In this document: positions 1-14,479 of the stretch, one piece after another
Layout: each line of letters starts with the position of its first letter
How positions within the stretch are numbered: the first letter of the stretch is position 1
Source: Arachis hypogaea
Taxonomy: Eukaryota > Streptophyta > Magnoliopsida > Fabales > Fabaceae
Length of the DNA: 64,000 bases
NCBI RefSeq assembly: GCF_003086295.3
Contig: NC_092043.1
Coordinates: forward strand, 47,024,598-47,088,597
Direction: 5' to 3'
Made by a program: the position numbers and the translations under genes
The notes under the pieces: generated by a model
The model's input: the letters and a program-made list of their open reading frames with translations, nothing else
Databases searched by the model: none
Told to the model about the DNA's origin: nothing

Positions 1-414
1 AAGACTTTAGGAAAGAATAGAAGAGTGTGCCATGTGATTACGGCTGAAAGGAACTTCTCTTATGCCAAGACTTTTTTTTTTCTTTTTTTTAGTCAACGCT
101 ATAAGAGTCAGTTATTTTATGGTCTTTGTTGAATTTCGTTAGTTGTACATTTCAGTGGTACATAGACTCCTTCAATCGTGCATGTGAATTGTGATTTCTC
201 ATCATGTATGTATGAAAATGAGTAAGTTTGAAAAATTTGTGAAAACGTGTAACAAACTGAGCAATTATAAAAATACTTCTTTTAAAAAATATTTTAGGTT
301 AATTTTATATAAATATGTGTGGGAATATATATATATATTGATCAAATGGAGGAGTACAACTTTTAAAATATTTGTGCTATATTTATAAAAATATTTTCGG
401 GACACTAAAGAACT
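1..414. other. Intergenic, no gene seen
   Basis: AT-rich sequence with short T and A runs and a TA-rich stretch near 325-340. Short open frames at 191-388 (+) and 265-534 (-) overlap each other, are rich in Ile, Lys, Tyr and Leu, and match no family I know. I treat them as chance frames. Confidence 0.6.
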
Positions 415-945
415 ATAAAAAATATTAGAATAGCGACTCAAAAAACCGGTTACTAATAGCGATCGATATAGAATTTTTAGGACCAAAAAGATAGTCGCTA
501 AATTATATTCGCGACAGATTTTAGCGATCAACAAAATTAGTCACTAATAACAACTAAATTAGCGATCGATAAAATTTTAATACAATTAGAATAAAGACGG
601 TCACTAATATCGCTATTTTTTTATTTAGCGACCGAATTAGTAACCAAAATAAAAAGTAATGTCTTTGGGATTGTTGGTCACAAAATCGGTCGCTATCTTT
701 TATTTTAACGACCGATTTTGCAACTGATAGTGAAATAGGGTGAACAACTATTTGGTCACTAAAATACTGGTCACTAAATTGGTTGCTAATTGTTAAGTTA
801 GCGACTGATTTTAGTGACTAACAGAATCAGTCACTAATAGTTACCGAATTAGTGACCGATTAGTTTTATATAATTAGAATAAAATGGTCGCTAAAATCAG
901 TCGCTATTTTTTAATTTAGTAACTGAATAAGCAACCAAATTAGTC
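415..945. repeat. CACTA-like subterminal repeat cluster (degenerate)
   Basis: A short motif of the type GTCGCTAAAATCGGTCGCTA occurs many times in both orientations as diverged copies (for example tagcgaccga, ggtcgctaaa and tagtgaccgatt). Clusters of short direct and inverted units like this are typical of the subterminal regions of plant CACTA (En/Spm) elements. I see no CACTA terminus at either side, so this is probably a decayed internal or end fragment. Superfamily assignment is inference. Confidence 0.45.
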
Positions 946-2419
946 GTTGGTCATTGTCACTCAATTATTGTTGCCGCCTCAACATTGCCGCATCCTATAC
1001 CACGCTCGTTCAACAGCGTCAGCGCCTCCTGCTCCATGCTCGTTCATCATCGTCGCGGCCTCCTCTAATTAGTCTTCCCTCGTTGTCGTCACGTTCATCA
1101 AAATCGTCAACACCATTAGTAGTGTCATGGCCGCCTCTCTTGCAGCATCTTCGCCGGCCATCGTCGCTGCCTCCCACAGCTTCGATATCGCCCCGTTGCC
1201 GTTTCTTTCTTCCATCCTTGTCATTTCTCGTTTGTTGCCACCTTTTGTACTAAATTTCTTTCTTTGTTTAGTTTCTTTTGATTTTTTTTTAATATTTTAG
1301 AGTTTAGGATTTGTTCAGTTGTTTGAATTTTTTTTGAAATTGTTAATCTTCTTACTTTGTATGTCTATTTATTTAATTATTTGTGCAATTATTGCTAAAT
1401 TTTTTGTTTGGAATTTAGGCTTTGTTTAATTGTCATATATATGTGTGTGTGTGCTGCTTGCCTCTTTTACTTAATGAATTGAATAGGATGAAAATATATT
1501 TGTTATTATTTTTGTTTTGATTGATCTATTTTATGTCGTGTTTAAACCTCTTTTTGTTTGAGTGTTATTGGAGTATTTAATAAGATGATAATACATTTGT
1601 TATTGTTTGTTGGGTAATTGGGAGCTTTTTAACGGTTTAAATCTTCACTTATTTTTTTCAGCCGGATTGATCAAGTGCAAATCTCTTCTTGATTATTTAA
1701 CATTATTCAGATTTCCATATATACATGTTCTTCCTGCAATGACTCTTGTTATTAAATAAAGAAATAAAGAAATAAAGAATTATTTTTTTTAAATTGAATT
1801 TAGTTGATCGAGTTCTCATCAAATTAAAAAAATATTATTTAAATTTTGGGTACCTTGATATTAAAGAGAAGCGATATGATAACATGTCTAAGAGTGTTGC
1901 TCATAATTTTATCATTCTAGTTCCGATTTTTGTCTCCAAAGAATGTTTTAAATTTGTGACCCATCACCCATCCCATAAAGTTTATGTACAATGAACTCAA
2001 GATTGGGACACATTGTGTTGTAGTTTCAATCTCATATGAATTTCATGCTTTTGTTTCGAACCTATAAAGTGTATACAATTTACAAATATAGTAGTAATGG
2101 ACTGTGTGTTGGATTAGTTTTAGGAGTTATTTAACTGTTTTTTGCAATCTTAAAATCAATAATAGCCTTAGTATTATAAATAGTTTGGTATAATTGATTC
2201 TTTATGTAATGTAGTAGTATTAGTATAGCCTAATCTCTAATATTTATAAGTATTGCTCTTTTAATTTTTAGTTTAATTTTGGTTTAATTTTTGTAATCGA
2301 GGGTTTGGTACATTTTAAATTTGATTTTCTTACTTAATTGAATTTTGTTAATTTAAAAAATATTAAATTTAAATATTTAATATTATATATTAAATTTTTA
2401 AACAACTTTTTTAAAAAAA
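946..2419. other. Non-genic stretch with a GC-richer Ser/Pro/Leu frame
   Basis: About 950-1250 is unusually GC-rich for this window and holds a 99-codon frame (954-1253, +) rich in Ser, Pro, Leu and Arg. I recognise no domain. It directly follows the CACTA-like repeats, so it may be transposon interior. From 1255 to 2419 the sequence is AT-rich with no supported gene. Confidence 0.4.
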
Positions 2420-2750
2420 TTAAAATTTAAGTTTACCGTCGAATTTATCATCAGTTAAATTTGTTAGTAACTATTCATTTAATTATTAATAATAAATAAT
2501 ATATTACCGTCGGATTTATAAAAAAAAAAATTTGACGACAACAAACTCTAAAATGTTACTAACTAAAAATTTATATCCATCACTAAATTTGTTGGTAATT
2601 AACACCAAACAAAAAATTCTGCTATTAAATAATTACTGACAAAATTTATACCATCAAATTTATTCTGCTGTTAAATTTAACGATAAACAGATTATCAATA
2701 AAAATATTTAATAAATTCGTCAATAAATACGATAATATCCGGTGAGGGTT
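2420..2750. repeat. Degenerate ACCGTCGGATTT-type repeat cluster
   Basis: Diverged copies of accgtcggattta, gttggtaatt and tttgacgac recur in both orientations. The motif resembles the accgacgg repeats beside the CACTA-type terminus at 31288-31455. It is probably the remnant of a CACTA-like element. No terminus or TSD is visible. Confidence 0.4.
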
Positions 2751-5067
2751 TTTTTTTTTATAATGTTCCTACAAATAATGAGTTTCATATTCGAAACAAG
2801 CCTCTTATCCACAATGACTTTTCTTAAAATTTATTACTCATCATGCTCCTTAAGGTTATTATTATCCAAAACTAGTTAAACGTACAAGATATAAATGAAT
2901 AAGGATAAGAGAAAAAGAAAGAAACCCAAAATTAAATTTCCCTTTCAATTGTTTGTTTTATGGAAAGGGTATGTATATGAAATATGTGTGTTATCACTCA
3001 ATGAAGAGTAGTATTGAATTCTACTTGTCAGAAAGTGTTCATTAGCTTATATATATACGACAAGTTATGTGTCACACCATCACTTCCATATTATACATAT
3101 ATTGATGAAGAAAAGATTATTGCAAAATAATACTATAGGCAATGAATCTTGAATGTTATTCCCATTCCCATAGCAGATTATTAAAGCGGATATGGTCCAC
3201 TTCTACTTAATATTTTGGTAAAGTGTTATAAATGCCCTTACCAAAGAGGCAAAATTTTTAGCCCCACATATTAACAACTATGTACTCATAAGATTATAAC
3301 TAGGAGTTAATTAGTATCGTATACATGAATTTGGAAGTTGGGTAGGGAAGTCTCTTAAAAAGTATCTCAAATTTAGGAACGCCAAAGAAGAAAACTCTAA
3401 ATTCAGAAAACTTTATTTAGAATTTGATGGGCTAGATATTATTTGACAAGTATATAAATTCCACTTAATATTTGAGGGGCTAGCTAGATATTTCGATTTG
3501 TGGTATTTAAAGACTATATTTTATAAATGGGATAGTACATAAATATAGAAATAAAAAAATGTGTCATTTTTATTTTTATTTTTCTTGTGACGTAAAAGAT
3601 ATATTTTCTTGTATATTCTACTTTAAGTACATTTTGTGTCTTTTTATCTATATCATGTGGAACTATTAAGTCCAACCTAATAAAAGCAAACTAAAAAAGG
3701 AAAAGTTACATGACATCCTTATTAATTATTGCTATAACTTTTAGCAATAATGTTTGAAAACAATAGAAAATCATCAGTTTAAAATTAAACAATCCAAACT
3801 TATTAATTTTTATTTTTTAATTACTACACTTACCTTATTTGATACTCATTGATTATCGAAAGAATAATTGAGTAACATTTAAGATAATAAATGTATAATT
3901 AAAGAGTAAAATGATAGTTATTCTAGAATTTTGATTTTGGACTAATTAGTCTTGAAAAAAGTATAAATTAGATCTTCCATAATAATAAATAGTGGACATA
4001 TATGTCTTTCTATTAATGAATAATACGAAACCAAATAAAATTGTCCATTTATTTCGTTATCTGCAGTAATACATATTCAGTTGTTGCCATATGAACATGA
4101 AAACGATATAATTTTAAATAGTGAAACATTTATTATTTTTTGAATTTTTATATAGCCTTTATTAATTAATTGTTCTCTATTTATTACAAATCCTATTAAA
4201 TCACGTAAAATTTTGCTCCAAAAATTATTATTTGTATGATAATTTTTCATAAATAAATACGTCACAATAAATAATAGTACATATAAGTACCACTATTAAA
4301 TTTTATCTTGATAAATTAATAGAAAAATATTACATATTTATCATTTGTTATCCTAAAGAATCAAATTAATATTTTTTAGAGATTAATTATAAATATTAAG
4401 TTAAATAGAATAAGTTTAAATTATTCTCTCTTTAGTATTATCGAACTTTAGTATGGTAATAATATTTTGTCCAACAAATTAAAGAAATTAGAATTTATTA
4501 GAAGCATGAAGGTAAAAGAAAAAGTTAAGCGATGTAAAGTTGGAAGCTTACTTTGCGAATTATTATTGAGTCAATTACATGGATTTGATAGAGGACCACC
4601 AATTGAAAAAAATTTAACCCCTAATTAATGTTTCATTAACAATATTTTTGAACCATATATATATCATGGTACCTGGTGAAGCAGGTCGCACTGTTTCGCA
4701 AGATTTCATCAAAACAATAAATTAAAATTGACAGGTTACTAAATAAATACTATGAATTTGATCCAAATGTTATCATCATGGTTTCCAACCAAATATTGCA
4801 GTGTGTTAATTAAATATCATTATATTATTAAGTAACTATCAAATAAAGGACACAATATATAGTTATCGGAGATGCCATTATCATCCATCATATTAATCAT
4901 TTAAAAATAGACACTAATAATACAGCATATATATTTTTTTTTTTACATACATACAGAAAACATACAAAATCAAACGACAAAGATTTGAGAAAATGGACAT
5001 TTATATATATAATTAATATAATAATATATGATGGTATAAATATATATATTTAATTAATTAATTAATT
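2751..5067. other. Intergenic (downstream of the SHINE gene), nothing recognised
   Basis: AT-rich sequence without a supported gene. The 62-codon minus frame at 4077-4265 has no recognisable similarity. The part next to 5067 is presumably the 3' flank of the minus-strand ERF gene. Confidence 0.5.
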
Positions 5068-6071
5068 TCAAGAACTGTGACATGGAAGGTTCCTTTTCTG
5101 ATCTTCTTGTTGCTGCTGAGAATTATTATTATTATTGTTACTTGAAGAACTACCAAATGGATAGTTGTTCCAATTAAGAAGCTCTTCAATCATCTGCATG
5201 GCAACCCTGTTCTCTTCTTCAATTCTATTTTCATCATCATTCTCTCCAATAACAACAACATTATTATTATTATTGTTGTTGTTAGTGATGTTATTATTAC
5301 TTGGTGAAGATGGGAAAATGACCTTATTACCCTCGTGTTGTTTTTGCTGGTGGTTGTGGTTCTTGCTGCCAAGCTCAACCCTCATGACCCAACTGGAATC
5401 GGAGTGTCTTCCGGGGCCCTTTTGCCAGACGCCGATGTGGGAGTTGTCGGCGTCGAGGCGGAGACAAGTGAGGGAAGGAGAAGAAGGGTCCTTGCCGCAG
5501 CACTTCTTGAGCTTTGCACTGAGAAGCTCTGAGAGTGCCTTGGGAGACAAGAAAGAAGAATCATCATTGCAAGAAGAAGAAGAAGAAGTTGTTGTTGTTG
5601 TTGTTGTTGCATTGTTATTATGATGATGAGATTGTTGGTTGTTCTTTGTTGAAGGGAAATTGGTCTTTGCATTTTGGCCATTCATCAAAATCGCTGCTTG
5701 ATCATAAGCCCTTGCTGCTGCTTCTGCTGTCTCAAACGTTCCCAGCCACACCCTCCTCTTCCTAAATAAAATAAAACACACACAATTATATCCTCAAATA
5801 TATTTTAATTTTCTCATTTTAAATATTTTTCATTCCACAAAGACAAAAGGGCTGTTCAGTACAATTATAATGTATGACGCCTAACTTGATAACACTTCGA
5901 CAGAAGAAAGAGAGAGTGAGTCAGAATGAAGAGAGAGTGAAGAATGAAATGTTTTGTAGAGAGAGATATATATATATAATAAAATAATTACAGGAGAGGG
6001 TGGCGAATCTCTGACACCCAGGAGCCCCACTGGCGCTGCCTCACTCCTCTGAACTTCTTTGCCTGTACCAT
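5068..6071 (-). CDS. SHN3: SHINE-clade AP2/ERF transcription factor (SHN2/SHN3-like)
   Basis: Nuclear DNA-binding regulator. Arabidopsis SHINE proteins control cutin, wax and epidermal wall genes. Two exons on the minus strand: exon 1 is 6071-5992 (ATG at 6071-6069) and exon 2 is 5761-5068. The 230-bp intron has GT at 5991-5990 and AG at 5763-5762 and splits a Leu codon. The product is 257 aa. Residues about 6-63 are a complete AP2 domain, opening [20 protein letters not shown] and including [15 protein letters not shown]. The [10 protein letters not shown] wording fits SHN2/SHN3 better than SHN1, which I recall as RQRHWGSW. The SHINE middle motif ([18 protein letters not shown], about 124-141) and the C-terminal motif (MIEELLNW, near 220) are also present. 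Odd features are long Thr, Ser, Asn and Gln runs encoded by microsatellites between these motifs. The family match is strong; the SHN3 rather than SHN2 label is inferred. Confidence 0.93.
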
Positions 6072-6490
6072 GTTTCAAATCCCTTGATTTTGGTGGAAAA
6101 ATAAATGAGTGAGCTAGAAAGATCGAAGTAAATTTATTAAGTATTAAAAAGAAAGAAAGAAAGGAAGAAAGAAGAGAGGAATGGTGGTTGCAGAAGGTAG
6201 TGGTGGTAGCTAAACTATAAAGAAAGAAAGAAAGTACGAATTGAAAAGAGTGGGAGATGAAGGGAGGGAAGGAAGGGATTGAAGAGAGAGGGGGAATTAA
6301 ATGCAATGCAAAGTGATGATCGAAATTGTTTATATGAACTTGTCGGTGGATTGGTCGGAACAACACTTGGTTTTGAAACAGTCTCACATGCAATTAAGGT
6401 TTCACCTGCCTGCCCACTGCTTCACTCATACGTATTAGTTTCTTAATAACTTCACTAAATTACCATTTTCAATATTTTTTATATAAATAA
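6072..6490 (-). promoter_or_regulatory. Probable 5'UTR and promoter of the SHINE-like gene
   Basis: Read on the minus strand, the 350 bases upstream of the start codon are strongly CT-rich, with (GAAA)n runs on the plus strand at about 6150-6235. This is typical of plant leaders. A TATA-like tttatataaa lies near 6475-6490 on the minus strand. Transcription start is not visible, so the extent is an inference. Confidence 0.4.
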
Positions 6491-6701
6491 AAAATATTAG
6501 AGACAAAAATAAAAATATTAAAAATAAAAAAGTATATATTACTTTTTTTTTAATTATTAAGTCTATACAAGAAGTTTTGATTTATTAAGTAAGGAGTTTT
6601 AGTCTTGAATGGTTACAAACAACATCAACAAAGTTTTTATACCACAAACAAAATTAACTATATGGATAAAACAAATCTATTAAACTTTATCACATATTAT
6701 A

Positions 6702-7056
6702 GAGCAATTTACATAAATAAATAAAGTGGGAGAATTATTTACGTAAATGTGCAAATCTGTTTGTTGTTACGATTTTGTGCAAAATGGATTTATATGTAAA
6801 CCGTGGCAACCCACCACGGTTTCTAAACATGCATAAACCGTGGGAGGTCACCACGGATTAGGAGCAAATTTTTGTAGGAGGAAACCGTGGTAGGTCACCA
6901 CGGTTTATGAAGGAAATTTGGCAAGCATAAACCGTGGGGAGTCACCACGGTTTATGAAGAAACTTGTTTGCACATAAAACCTTGTGGGTCACCACGGTTT
7001 ATGTGTGGTAAATAATGGCCAGAAAACCTTGTTAATTTTATGTCCAAGAGACACAA
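6702..7056 (+). repeat. Left TIR of the MULE, with five hairpin-forming units
   Basis: Within this arm five imperfect palindromes of the form aaaccgtgg...ccacggttt lie at about 6798-6822, 6833-6859, 6881-6908, 6926-6956 and 6973-7003, roughly 40-50 bp apart. Each could fold into a short hairpin. The same five recur in the right arm in reverse order. Confidence 0.85.
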
Positions 7057-8213
7057 CTTATTTTTTATTTTTTTATTATTCTTGTTAAATTTTTTATAAT
7101 TATATTTTTTATTATTATATTTTTCATCTCAAATTTTTTTAATGAAAAAAATGAGAATAAATTAGATTTTCATAATTTGTTCTAGTTTATCACCAAGCAG
7201 AATTACAAGAACACAAAATTTTGTGTCTCTATCCATCAGTGTCTTGTCCTGTCCTATTTTCAGTGTCTTATCCTATTTTGTTGTTGAAAACAAAGGCAGC
7301 CTAATAAATACACACTATATAGTATATTTTATAAAGAAAAAAAATCATCTATTTCTATTGAATATTTATAATAAAATTTTTTCGTTCTCTTTATGTATTA
7401 TTGACTAATATATACTATAAAATTTTTACATGTATTATCAATTAGTTTTTCATTATGTTTATCCCTATTTTTCATTTTACACTATATTTAAATATTTATT
7501 ATACTATAAAAAATATTAATGAACATAATAAAATAATTACTTATTAATATTTTTTAGAGTACTCATTAATATTCTTAAAATATAATAAATATTTTTTATT
7601 TTAAATTTAACAAATACTAATGTATCAATATACACTTATATGTGAATTTATTAAATTTATATAAAAGATTTAATCAATAAGCATGTTAATGAATATTAAT
7701 ATACCAATATTAACAAGTAATTATTTTATTGTACTCATTAATATGTTATAGTGTAATAAATCTTTATTTTATAAATGAAAAAATAAAGATGAATATAATG
7801 AGAGAGGTCACCTTAAGCTTAAACGAACTTTTGGGTAGTTTTTATAAGTTCGCCTAAGATTTTGAAAACTTCATAAAAACTCAAAATAAAAAATAAAAAC
7901 ACAGATTCCAAACATTAATGTTAGTGTAATTTATTTTTAAAAATATTTTTTATTTTATAATAGAAAAAAATCCAACAATTTCATGGTGTTTATTATTAGA
8001 GTCTAATTTTTTTCTAATTTATTTTACATAACAAATTTTAAATATTTTAAATTTATTAAATTTCATCATCTTAAATTAAATATTAATTTTTTATTTTTTA
8101 GTAAATAGACATCAATTTTTTAAGCACTATAAAAATCATTTTCTTAGTATTATCTGATTTTTTTTATTGTACTCTTTCTATTATAAAAATAATGATTTTT
8201 ATAATAAACAGCT

Positions 8214-8568
8214 TTGTGTCTCTTGGACATAAAATTAACAAGGTTTTCTGGCTATTATTTACCATATATAAACCGTGGTGACCCACAAGGTTTTATGTGC
8301 AAACAAGTTTCTTCATAAACCGTGGTGACTCTCCACGGTTTATGTTTGCCAAATTTCCTTCATAAACCGTGGTGACCTACCACGGTTTCCTCCTACAAAA
8401 ATTTGCTCCTAATCCGTGGTGACCTCCCACGGTTTATGAATGTTTAGAAACCGTGGTGGGTTGCCACGGTTTATATATAATTCTATTTTGCACAAAATCG
8501 TAACAACAAACAGATTTGCACATTTACGTAAATAATTATCCCACTTTATTTATTTATGTAAATTGCCC
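8214..8568 (-). repeat. Right TIR of the MULE
   Basis: Reverse complement of 6702-7056 with only scattered differences, and the same total length. It begins ttgtgtctcttggacat and ends aaattgccc next to the TSD copy. Confidence 0.85.
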
Positions 8569-8577
8569 CATATTATA

Positions 8578-12740
<4,163 letters not shown>

Positions 12741-12940
12741 AATTTTTTTTGAAGAGATTATGAAATTTTTAAATGAAAAAATATTTTTTTGATTCTTAAT
12801 TTTTATTTTTATGAAAATGATTAATTTTTGTATTAATGATAACAATATTAATAAAAAGATTAATTAATTTCATAAAAATAAAATAAAAAATTAAAAAATA
12901 TTTTTTATTAAAAATTTCGTTATCTTTTAAAATAATTGTT
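12741..12940. repeat. MITE-like imperfect palindrome
   Basis: About 90 bases at each side are imperfect reverse complements. The left half contains gaaatttttaaatgaaaaaat and ttatttttatgaaaat; the right half contains their complements in reverse order. The whole could fold into one long stem. It has the shape of a stem-loop MITE. AT-richness makes the ends uncertain, and no TSD is claimed. Confidence 0.5.
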
Positions 12941-14479
12941 AATGTTTAAGATTTTTTTCGTAAATCATAAATTAACAGAGTGCAATTTCGTTAAGTGAAA
13001 TAATGATCATTTATTAACAGCATTAAATTATTCCAGTGGTGGATAAGTTTGTTGGATTTTTAGTAAACTTAAATTTGAGTTTTAGAAATAAAAACGTTTT
13101 TGCAAAAAGACATATACATAATCAAATGTATATAATGAGAATTAGAAATGAGAATTAGAAAGAATCTGGTGTAATTTTTTTAAATGCCTTTTATTATATA
13201 TATTTATAAAATACGTTTTATTTTTTTCTAAATTTAAATTAAAGAATTCTTATATTTAATAGTTTAGGAAGAATTTCAATTATTTTAACTTTTAATAATA
13301 ACAGTATTTCAATAGTTTTAGTCGATAATTTTTATTATAATACTAATAAAAAGTTAATAATTAAAATAATCAAAACACTAGTATTCTTTTGGGATCTAAA
13401 ACATCAGTATTTTTTATTTTTTTTATGTATTTAAAAATTTTTCAATAGTTGAATGTAATTTGTGGCTAATTTTTTTATGGATTTTGTTATTGAAAATTTA
13501 GATGCTCATAGAGTTATTCTTTTAAATTGATATTAATTAAATTAAATTGTCTAAGTTGTTTGAGAAGGGAGGATAAATTATAAATTAGAGAGTCTAATTT
13601 TAGTTTTAAAATTTTTTTATTTTTGAAAATAAAAGTTAGAGCTAGAATGTCGGATTTTAATATTAATTTTTTTAATTTTCAAAAACATAAATTGGATTGT
13701 TCAATTATTTGTGATCTTTTGTAAAAAATAATTAAACAATGTAAAAAAAATTAGGAGGCAACGATTTTTTGAATCTATAACTGTATTTTTTTTGGATAGA
13801 AATTCGGGCCAACAGTCCAGCCCGAAAACCCAAACAAAGTCCAAATCTAAACACCATTTCATATCCTAACCCGGTCCCCTTTCTATTCTTTCCTCAGGAG
13901 CTACGTCTATCACATTTCATTTTCCCAATCCAGCAGACTCCCCCACCCCCCTTTATGCGATAGAGAGATATTGGTTGTTGCTGCATCAAAATGCAATAAG
14001 GGAAGCTTGAAGCATATCGTTGAAGGTCATTCGTCTTTGGTCCAACCTCGCAGCCATGGCATCTTGTTAGCACGAGCCAGAGTGCATGTTCATCGCCGCT
14101 CTCAATAATCTCTAACTTCTAGCAACGTAGTCCACATCCTATTGACTGAACTTCTCTATAATCGCATTGGCACTTTGTCTGCAACGCCACCTCTCATCCT
14201 TCCAGTTGCACTCATTCCAATCAGTGTAGCTGACCACGCATGCATCAGAGACAACCTTGCCAATCTACCAATATCATAGACTGAAAATCCTAGATCAAAG
14301 TCAATAGGCCACCTTCGCAGGCTCCTCCAACAATGCAGCAATCTTCCTAGCCCCTCTGTCTCATTTCCAAGCTCTGTTTCTGGTATCCGTGTAGTGTTCT
14401 GGAATGTCGAGTTGTCCTCCATAGCAACCTAATTAGTACTCTTCAGCTCCCAAATAGCTCCTGCCAGCAATCAAGAACT

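Larger units (their letters stand above)
6702..8568. mobile_element. Non-autonomous Mutator-like element with 355-bp TIRs and 9-bp TSD
   Basis: The two ends are near-perfect inverted repeats: 6702-7056 (opens GAGCAATTTACATAAATA) and 8214-8568 (closes with the reverse complement, GGGCAATTTAC). They are flanked by the identical 9-mer catattata at 6693-6701 and 8569-8577. A 9-bp TSD with long TIRs is the signature of Mutator-like elements (TIR-MULEs). The 1157-bp interior is very AT-rich and has no transposase frame, so mobility would depend on an enzyme encoded elsewhere. High TIR identity suggests recent insertion or gene conversion. Confidence 0.9.

Noticed and set aside
5165..5765. Several plus- and minus-strand open frames overlapping the SHINE-like exon
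   Set aside because: They are shadow frames of triplet repeats. The spliced minus-strand frame alone carries the AP2 and SHINE motifs.
5762..5781. Start of the SHINE-like protein at the internal Met (5781)
   Set aside because: The codons before the KRRVW motif are intron sequence. A GT/AG intron joins cleanly to an upstream exon with the missing half of the AP2 domain.
5881..6393. 170-codon minus-strand frame
   Set aside because: It spans leader, exon 1 and intron of the SHINE-like gene in a different frame, and is rich in Ser/Phe from CT repeats.
6798..7003. CRISPR-like array
   Set aside because: Units are palindromic parts of a transposon arm, spacing is irregular, the mirror copy is at 8214-8568, and the genome is a plant's.
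14156..14422. 88-codon minus-strand frame
   Set aside because: Lies in the LINE 3' region after the RNase H and C-terminal coding; no domain.
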